Source: an uncultured Bacteroidales bacterium
GTDB lineage: Bacteria > Bacteroidota > Bacteroidia > Bacteroidales > Bacteroidaceae
Assembly: GCA_937906165.1 (NCBI GenBank)
Contig: CALCYA010000105.1
Location: 1-10,866, forward strand
Direction: 5' to 3'
DNA: 10,866 bases
This document shows, piece by piece, positions 1-5,100 of this stretch. Under the pieces are notes generated by a model, which worked only from the letters and a program-made list of their open reading frames with translations, was not told the origin of the DNA and searched no databases. A program made the position numbers and the translations under genes. Every line of letters begins with the position of its first letter. Within the stretch, counting starts at the first letter, position 1.

Positions 1-69
1 AGCTGCGCTCATTGCGTGTAAAAATAAATTTTTACCCATTCGCTTGCACAACATTTGCGCGTTTGTTGT

Positions 70-345
70 TATATTTGCAGTAAACTGCGAATATAGGATA
101 TGGCTTGGAATAATAAACGAGTAAACTTGTTTTATTCTCCACTTGCCTTTCACTATGTTTGCGGTAAACTGCGAAAATAGGATGCGGCTCGGAATAAAAA
201 ACGAGTAAACTTGTTTTATTCTCCACTCGCCTTTCACTATATTTGCGGTAAACCGCGAACATAGCCTGCACTCGCAGTGAAATGTCAAAGTAAACTTTGC
301 TAATCTCGCTCGTTTGTCACTATATTTGCGATAAAATATGAAATA
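70..345. repeat. Tandem array of about 84-bp intergenic units
   Basis: The box TATATTTG/TATGTTTG recurs at 70, 154, 238 and 321, giving periods of 84, 84 and 83 bp. The first two units are close copies, the third is diverged in its second half, and the fourth is partial. Each unit begins with an inverted repeat centred on TAAA (for example GCGGTAAACCGC at 246-257). A second one follows, ACGAGTAAACTTGT in units 1 and 2 and AAAGTAAACTTT at 287-298 in unit 3. A related hairpin, GTAAAAAT-AA-ATTTTTAC at 18-35, suggests the array extends to the window edge. Each unit carries an exact match to the Bacteroidetes -7 box TAnnTTTG. Because 84 is divisible by three, the minus strand shows a spurious repetitive reading frame. 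Confidence 0.85.
296..328 (+). promoter_or_regulatory. Candidate Bacteroidetes-type promoter for the DUF3791 gene
   Basis: TTTG at 296-299 and TATATTTG at 321-328 are separated by 21 bp, fitting the Bacteroidetes -33 (TTTG) and -7 (TAnnTTTG) pattern. Among the four boxes of the repeat array this is the only one with a well-spaced -33 element, and it is the closest to the first gene. Transcription would start near 335, leaving a leader of about 80 nt before the ATG at 416. Confidence 0.55.
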
Positions 346-415
346 GGTTCATTTGTAAAAAAAATGATTAAGTTGTGAATCCTTAGTCGATACATGAGTC
401 TAATTCAGGATATTT

Positions 416-634
416 ATGGATAAGAAAATACTTGAATTTGTAACATTCTGCATTGGGAAACTTTCTTTGTTGCTGAAACTGCCACAGCAAGAAGTATATA
501 GGCGTCTCAAGGTTTCCGGAATCTTGGATGAGTACATCATACCCTCATACGATGTACTTCATACATTCAGTTCCCGTTACTTAATGGAAGACCTTACTGA
601 ATATATGAGGGAGAAAGGAGTGCTTGAAGCATGA
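416..634 (+). CDS. DUF3791 domain-containing protein
   Basis: The 72-residue product matches the DUF3791 pattern as I remember it. An N-terminal helix begins ILEFVTFCIGKLS, followed by a helix-turn-helix-like stretch with EVYRRLKVSGILDEYIIPSYDVLHTFSS and a C-terminal helix with YLMEDLTEYMREKG. The start ATG has AGGA at 407-410, five bases upstream. A nine-codon frame (394-423) overlaps this start. Biochemical function is unknown. In Bacteroidales and Firmicutes, DUF3791 genes often lie beside DUF3990 genes, and a toxin-antitoxin-like role has been suggested. That is recollection and not visible here. No complete DUF3990 gene is present: the frame that overlaps the stop (ATGA at 631-634) ends after 18 codons, so this copy looks orphaned. 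Confidence 0.8.
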   Translation: MDKKILEFVTFCIGKLSLLLKLPQQEVYRRLKVSGILDEYIIPSYDVLHTFSSRYLMEDLTEYMREKGVLEA

Positions 635-687
635 AACTGTCCGCACGGCATGAGTTTAAACCCATGTTGCGTGCGACTAACCGCTAA
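631..687 (+). pseudogene. 18-codon coupled frame, possible remnant of a partner gene
   Basis: An ATG overlaps the stop of the DUF3791 gene in the ATGA arrangement typical of translational coupling. The frame reads MKLSARHEFKPMLRATNR and then stops at TAA 685-687. This is the place where a DUF3990-type partner might be expected, but only the first three residues would fit such a start, so homology cannot be claimed. It could equally be fortuitous. Most of the frame lies inside an inverted repeat (642-675), suggesting that a repeat replaced the original downstream gene. Confidence 0.25.
642..675. repeat. Imperfect inverted repeat behind the DUF3791 gene
   Basis: CGCACG (642-647) pairs with CGTGCG (670-675), CATG (649-652) pairs with CATG (663-666), and the centre holds the 8-bp palindrome GTTTAAAC (654-661). 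No T-run follows on the plus strand, so it is not a canonical intrinsic terminator. It may still end the transcript or be part of a small dispersed repeat. Confidence 0.5.
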
Positions 688-701
688 TGAACTCGCCGAT
701 A

Positions 702-745
702 ACAAAACTAAAGTTTTGTCATTCTGAACGTAGTGAAGAATCTTG
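702..745. repeat. Dispersed intergenic repeat with short palindrome
   Basis: ACAAAACT (702-709) and AGTTTTGT (712-719) form a perfect 8-bp inverted repeat with an AA centre. It runs directly into a GTCATTCTGAACGTAGTGAA-type sequence (719-743), whose ends ATTCT and AGAAT are themselves inverted. This GTCATTCTGA(A/G)CG(A/T)AG(T/C)GAAGAATCT motif is a familiar intergenic repeat in many bacterial genomes. A diverged copy in the other orientation lies at 7949-7966. It has no known gene product. Confidence 0.55.
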
Positions 746-848
746 TAACCAGCAGCACTGGAACTCCCTCCGGATTTAAATAACTGTAACATTTTACAAG
801 TAAGACACATTTTATTTACCGCTGATAAATAATTAAAATATTCTCGTT

Positions 849-1016
849 ATGTATAAATTTTACATTGTGCAATTAGTACTGCTTGTAATTGCAATAACCA
901 ACCTCGCAAGAGCATTAAGAGAGAAGAGTTCGAAGGGCAAAGTGTGGGGTGTGACAATCAATACTATTGCTATCGTTCTTCTTGTATCGGCATTGATAAT
1001 CGTACTTTTGCAATAA
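849..1016 (+). CDS. Small two-helix membrane protein (55 aa), unknown function
   Basis: The frame begins at ATG 849 and ends at TAA 1014-1016. Residues 4-20 (FYIVQLVLLVIAITNLA) form one hydrophobic segment and residues 36-54 (TINTIAIVLLVSALIIVLL) form another. The loop between them (22-31, ALREKSSKGK) is strongly positive. By the positive-inside rule the loop would be cytoplasmic and both ends periplasmic. There is no Shine-Dalgarno sequence, as is common in this phylum, and no perfect TAnnTTTG box was found upstream. I do not recognise a family. The clean two-helix hairpin topology argues for a real gene. Short phage or mobile-element membrane proteins and small stress proteins look similar, so no function is assigned. 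A weak hairpin follows at 1027-1053. Confidence 0.5.
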   Translation: MYKFYIVQLVLLVIAITNLARALREKSSKGKVWGVTINTIAIVLLVSALIIVLLQ

Positions 1017-1026
1017 GTTCAATAAT

Positions 1027-1053
1027 GGCGACAGCCCAAAATGGGTATTTGCC
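1027..1053 (+). terminator. Weak hairpin after the small membrane protein gene
   Basis: CCCA (1035-1038) and TGGG (1042-1045) flank an AAA loop, extended by a G-T pair, and GGC (1027-1029) can pair with GCC (1051-1053). The following sequence is T/A-rich (ACTTTAATATAAAAATATAC) without a pure T-tract. It lies 11 bp past the stop codon, so it is a plausible but weak terminator. Confidence 0.3.
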
Positions 1054-1120
1054 ACTTTAATATAAAAATATACTTTTACAGCTCTACAATCAATGATGTA
1101 TTTTGATTTAGAATTACGGT

Positions 1121-1162
1121 AAAAAGTGACCCGCCAGCAGTTCTTACTGGATGCTGACGGGT
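1121..1162 (-). terminator. Intrinsic terminator on the minus strand
   Basis: Read on the minus strand, ACCCGTCAGCA (1162-1152) pairs with TGCTGGCGGGT (1139-1129). This is an 11-bp stem with a single U-G wobble and a 12-nt loop. CAC and then five T (1125-1121) follow. On the plus strand the wobble becomes a C-A mismatch and the T-run is lost, so the orientation is minus. It lies about 175 bp beyond the stop of the UPF0158 gene and would end that transcript. The sequence between 1017 and 1338 otherwise holds only a 33-codon frame and the weak hairpins listed here. Confidence 0.6.
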
Positions 1163-1193
1163 TCTGTCGTGTTTTGACTATTTACACAAAATT

Positions 1194-1295
1194 ATGGATA
1201 GTGCCGATTTTTACGATTTCTTGTCTTTCTTAAAGGAGGACAGTGAAAATATCCCGCACGCAGTAGGGATACCCTTGGTGGGCTTGTCGTTCTGA
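1194..1295 (+). other. 33-codon ORF in the 1017-1338 gap, uncertain
   Basis: The frame starts at ATG 1194 and ends at TGA 1293-1295. The peptide begins MDSADFYDFLSFLKEDSENI and ends with PHAVGIPLVGLSF, which is acidic and amphipathic at first and hydrophobic at the end. It reads more like genuine protein than random sequence, and the frame stays open upstream to a TGA at 1155-1157. It may be the 3' end of a gene lost to rearrangement, a small peptide gene, or chance. I do not recognise it. It runs antisense to the likely 3' untranslated region of the UPF0158 gene. Confidence 0.2.
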
Positions 1296-1326
1296 CAGAG
1301 CGGAGCAACGGAAGGGTCTTTTTCTT
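1271..1326 (+). terminator. Possible plus-strand terminator with long loop
   Basis: ACCCTT (1271-1276) and AAGGGT (1312-1317) can pair across a 35-nt loop that holds a smaller TGTC/GACA hairpin. The stem is followed by CTTTTTCTTTG (1318-1328). The T-tract favours termination of plus-strand transcripts before they enter the convergent UPF0158 gene. The long loop makes this uncertain. Confidence 0.25.
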
Positions 1327-1338
1327 TGCTTGTTTGTA

Positions 1339-1788
1339 TCAATCTTTATGGTATTCAATGACACCGGGACCATTGCAACTGAATACCCCATTCTTGTAAA
1401 CAATTCCTTCGTCGCTCATCCATTCTTCAATCATTTCTTGCATCTGTTTTTCCTTGAAAGCAAACCAGTTCTCACGTTGGCTTGTGTAGGACAGCGTCTG
1501 CTTGAATGACGAGAATGGTTTGCGGTACCGCAGTGACATCTGCAATTTTTCTTTCTCTTGGCCATCGGGAAGCGAGTTTGCAAAATCTTCCATTATGCAG
1601 AATAAAACCCTTGATGGCAAAGGTTCAATCCAGAGTACACGGTGCCCATCTTCGGGGTAACATCCGGTATCTTCAATGAGGGGAACGGTATCTTGCTCGT
1701 CAAAATCATAAAACCAGACGATATCATACGAATGGTCCTCCATTGCGTGCGAGACTGCGTTAATGAACTTCTCGTATTTTGTTTTCAT
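1339..1788 (-). CDS. UPF0158 family protein
   Basis: The 149-residue product has the UPF0158 layout as I know it. An IEPLPSRVLFCIMEDFANSL segment (residues 54-73) is followed by RYRKPFSSFKQTL (87-99), then ENWFAFKEKQMQEMIEEWM (106-124). The last matches the family's W-F-x-F ... EW signature. The extra N-terminal part (residues 20-45) is rich in D and E. No signal peptide or membrane segment is visible, so it is probably cytoplasmic. The molecular function of UPF0158 is unknown. ATG is the first start in the frame. A box with one mismatch to TAnnTTTG lies at 1840-1847 on the minus strand but lacks a spaced -33 element. A 63-residue ORF lies 44 bp upstream on the same strand, and a minus-strand terminator lies downstream at 1121-1162. 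Confidence 0.65.
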   Translation of the reverse strand: MKTKYEKFINAVSHAMEDHSYDIVWFYDFDEQDTVPLIEDTGCYPEDGHRVLWIEPLPSRVLFCIMEDFANSLPDGQEKEKLQMSLRYRKPFSSFKQTLSYTSQRENWFAFKEKQMQEMIEEWMSDEGIVYKNGVFSCNGPGVIEYHKD

Positions 1789-1832
1789 ATCAAATTGTTC
1801 TGTTCTGTCAAGATTACTCGTGCACTTTTATT

Positions 1833-2024
1833 TCAGTTGCGAATATAATATACTTTTCTTGCGTGATAATATTTTTCAATGATAATTTGGGCGCTTTCAC
1901 CGAACGAACCAATAATCTTGTGGCTTGCATATGCCCCTTTGTTTGTGATCAAAGGAATTATCACAAAGTCGCAGAAAGGTTTAAATTTTAATTTATCAGC
2001 CTTTTGCGATGATTCATTGTTCAT
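1833..2024 (-). CDS. Small hypothetical protein (63 aa)
   Basis: The frame opens with ATG at 2024. An in-frame TTG one codon upstream is a possible but less likely start. The product has a charged N-terminus (NNESSQKADKLKFK) and a mixed hydrophobic core (PFCDFVIIPLITNKGAYASH), and ends with a basic, tyrosine-rich tail (KYYHARKVYYIRN). Composition and codon choice look like a real protein, but no family is recognised. It precedes the UPF0158 gene by 44 bp on the same strand and diverges from the large helicase gene, with about 110 bp between the starts. Competing frames on the plus strand here look less protein-like. It could be a degraded fragment. Confidence 0.4.
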   Translation of the reverse strand: MNNESSQKADKLKFKPFCDFVIIPLITNKGAYASHKIIGSFGESAQIIIEKYYHARKVYYIRN

Positions 2025-2039
2025 CAAATGATTTTGTGC

Positions 2040-2073
2040 TTGTATAGTTATATGTATTATTTTGTTATATTTG
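2040..2073 (+). promoter_or_regulatory. Candidate promoter of the exonuclease-helicase gene
   Basis: TATATTTG at 2066-2073 is an exact match to the Bacteroidetes -7 box TAnnTTTG. A TTG at 2040-2042 could be the -33 element, but the gap of 23 bp is slightly longer than usual. Transcription would begin near 2080, inside the palindrome listed next, leaving a leader of roughly 55 nt. Confidence 0.5.
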
Positions 2074-2098
2074 CAATATATGCAACATTTTGTTGCAT
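2071..2098. promoter_or_regulatory. Overlapping palindromes between promoter and start: candidate operator
   Basis: ATGCAACA (2080-2087) and TGTTGCAT (2091-2098) form a perfect 8-bp inverted repeat with a TTT spacer. An overlapping TTGCA (2071-2075) and TGCAA (2081-2085) form a second repeat that includes the last bases of the -7 box. The element TTGCA/TGCAA thus occurs three times in 28 bp. The position over the expected transcription start suggests a repressor operator; a 5' leader hairpin is the alternative. A four-codon frame (ATG 2111 to TAA 2125) follows and could affect translation. Confidence 0.45.
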
Positions 2099-2133
2099 AA
2101 AAGAATATTTATGAATGACAATTAAATTGATAT

Positions 2134-5100
2134 ATGTCTTTTTGGGGAAAATTCATAGAATCAATAAGTGGAGTTGATAACCATACGGTTACTTCCAAAG
2201 AGGTGTCTCGTGATGCGTCCCGTTATGCCTTTGTAGATATAGAGGTGGGTGTTAAGGATAAGAAAATCCATGATATCGGTGCTTTGAGATGGGACAGAAG
2301 TATTTTCCATTCTGCCAGCAAATACGATCTGCTCGATTTTTTAAAGGGAGTAGATTTCGTTTGTGGACACAATGTTGTTCATCATGATGCAAAGTATCTT
2401 TTTGAAGATAATTCCCCACAATGGGCTTTGGTAGATACACTTTATGTCTCGCCTATTCTGTTTCCGGAAAGACCTTATCATCGGCTATTGAAAGATGATA
2501 AGTTGATGAGTGAACAGATGAATAACCCTGTCAATGATTGTGAAAAGGCACTTGATTTATTGATGGATGAGGTGGCCCGTTGGAGTTTGTTGGCTGAAGA
2601 AAAGAAACTGATTTTTGCTACGCTCCTATATGATGTTCCTGAGTTTAAAGGCTTTTTTGAATTTGTTGATGCCAAAACTGAAAAGAAATATCATTTGGCA
2701 AGTCTGATACGTTCTGTATATCATAGTAAAATTTGTGCACATGCTGATATTGAAAGTGTCATTGCCGATTACCCGTGTGAGTTGGCTTATGTTCTTGCTC
2801 TGATAGATACTACAGATTATCGTTCGGTAACTCCTGCTTGGGTGCTATTCAATTATCCTAAGGTTGAACATGTAGTGAAGCTTCTTCGGCAAACAAGATG
2901 CGATTATGATTGTGATTATTGTAATAGATTTCTAGATGCTAATTATGCCCTAAAGCAGTTCTTTGGCTATGATGGTTTTCGTACATATGAAGGCGAACCG
3001 CTTCAAGAGAATGCCACGCAGGCGGCAATTGACGGTAAGTCTCTGTTGGCAATATTTCCAACAGGTGGAGGAAAGTCACTGACATTTCAGTTGCCGGCAT
3101 TGATGGAAGGTCGAACTGTGCATGGCTTAACAGTCGTTATTTCTCCCTTACAGTCATTGATGAAAGACCAAGTGGACAATCTTGCCGAAAGAGGTATTTC
3201 AGATGCTGTCACCATTAATGGCTTGCTTGATCCAATAAGCCGTTCTCTTGCTATTCAGCGTGTATTGGATGGTGATGCATCGTTACTGTATATCGCTCCC
3301 GAGATGTTGCGCTCTAAAACGATTGAAAAGATTCTTCTTGCGCGTCATGTGGTACGTTTTGTAATTGATGAGGCCCATTGTTTCTCATCATGGGGACAGG
3401 ATTTTCGTGTTGATTATCTTTATATCGGTAAGTTTATCAGCGAATATCAAAGAAAAAAAGGATATAAAGGAACTATTCCCGTTTCGTGTTTTACAGCTAC
3501 TGCCAAACAAAAGGTCATACAGGATATATGTGATTATTTCAAGAAAACGTTGGGGCTTGAACTGCAACTTTTTGCGTCTACTGCTTCTAGGACAAACCTG
3601 CGGTATTCAGTAATTCATGCAGATTCAGACGATGATAAATATATGAAACTTCGTTCGCTGATTTCAGAATCGACATGTCCCGTAATTGTGTATGTGTCCA
3701 GGACGAAGCGAACGGAGTTATTGGCTGAGAAATTATCCCGTGATGGATATAAGGCATTGCCATTTAATGGGCGAATGGGTGCTGATGACAAAGTTGCCAA
3801 TCAGGATGCTTTTATGACTGATAAGATACGCATAATTGTTGCGACATCTGCTTTCGGAATGGGAGTTGATAAAAAGGATGTGGGACTGGTCATACACTAT
3901 GATATTTCGGATTCTTTGGAGAACTACGTACAAGAGGCTGGACGTGCAGGTCGTGATCCGAATCTTGATGCACGCTGTTATGTCTTGTATAGCGATTCGG
4001 ATCTTGATAAACATTTTATTCTTCTAAATCAGACAAAGCTTAGTATAAGCGAAATTAATCAAGTTTGGAAAGCTGTGAAGGATATGACAAAGCAGCGTAT
4101 GCGTATTTGTTGCTCTGCTTTGGAAATAGCAAGAAAAGCTGGTTGGGATGATTCTGTTTATGATATCGAAACGCGTGTACGAACTGCGTTGGCTGCTCTC
4201 GAACAGGCTGGTTACTTAGAGCGTGGTAATAACGTACCTCATGTATATGCTACAGGCATAACTGTGAAAAATGTCAATGAGGCTCGCAAACGCATTACAG
4301 AATCTGTTTTGTTTGAAAATGAAGAGATTGAAAAGGCTGTACGCATTATCAAATCATTGATATCGCAAAAAAATATAGCAAAAGCACAAGATGATATGGC
4401 GGAATCGCGTGTTGACTATTTGGCCGACATTCTTGGTTTAAATAAGAATGAGGTTGTATCTGTGGTTCTGCGTATGCGTCAAGAAGGTATATTGGCCGAC
4501 AGTAAGGATATCTCTGCATATCTGAATGATGTGGGAGAGTCTGAAAATAGGTCTAAGCGCCTATTGGAGAAATTTACAAAGCTCGAACGTTATATTCTTA
4601 AAACGATACCAGATGATGTATTAAGAATCTCTTGTAAGCAACTGAACGATAATGCGTTGAATGAAGGTATCGCAACTGCAACTGAAAAAGATATACGTAC
4701 ATTACTTTATTTCCATACAATAAAAGGGTACACCTTAAAGAAAGAGGATGCTGCGCATAATATTGAGGTGGTTCGTAAGGCTGACATGGAAGCTACGATA
4801 AGGCGTTTCGAGAAACGTCTTGAGATATGTCGCTTTGCAGTGGAATGGCTCTTCAAACTGACTCAGAAAATTAGTGAAGAAGAACTGAAGAGAAAAGGTG
4901 TGCAGTTTTCAATCGTTGAGTTGTTGAATGATTTGAAATCCAATGCCGCCAGCTTGTTCGGAACCTTACGGGATGTACAACTGGAGGATGTGGAAGAAGC
5001 ACTGCTTTATCTGTCCAAAATAGGCGCTTTGAAGCTCGAAGGAGGCTTTCTCGTTCTTTATAATGCCATGGATATCCGTCGTGTAAAGGACAATAGATTG

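Noticed and set aside
32..271. 79-codon repetitive frame on the minus strand
   Set aside because: It exists only because the tandem unit is 84 bp, a multiple of three; its peptide repeats every 28 residues and the region is better explained as intergenic repeats.
1..345. CRISPR array
   Set aside because: Units are about 84 bp, similar along most of their length, with no unique spacers, and no cas genes are in the window.
577..810. 77-codon minus-strand frame
   Set aside because: It runs through the dispersed GTCATTCTGA repeat and across the end of the DUF3791 gene; the peptide piece KILHYVQNDK is the usual translation of that repeat.
1232..1266. Strong AAAGGAGG sequence followed by GTG at 1243
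   Set aside because: The GTG frame stops after seven codons (TAG), so the Shine-Dalgarno match is coincidental; it also lies inside the 33-codon frame.
1642..1991. Two plus-strand frames opposite the UPF0158 gene and the 63-aa ORF
   Set aside because: They overlap the better-supported minus-strand genes, and their peptides show no family-like features.
2899..2922. CX3CX2C as a radical SAM motif
   Set aside because: The spacing matches CxxxCxxC, but there is no radical SAM barrel: the cluster is followed directly by a RecQ helicase core. A metal site is the more sensible reading.
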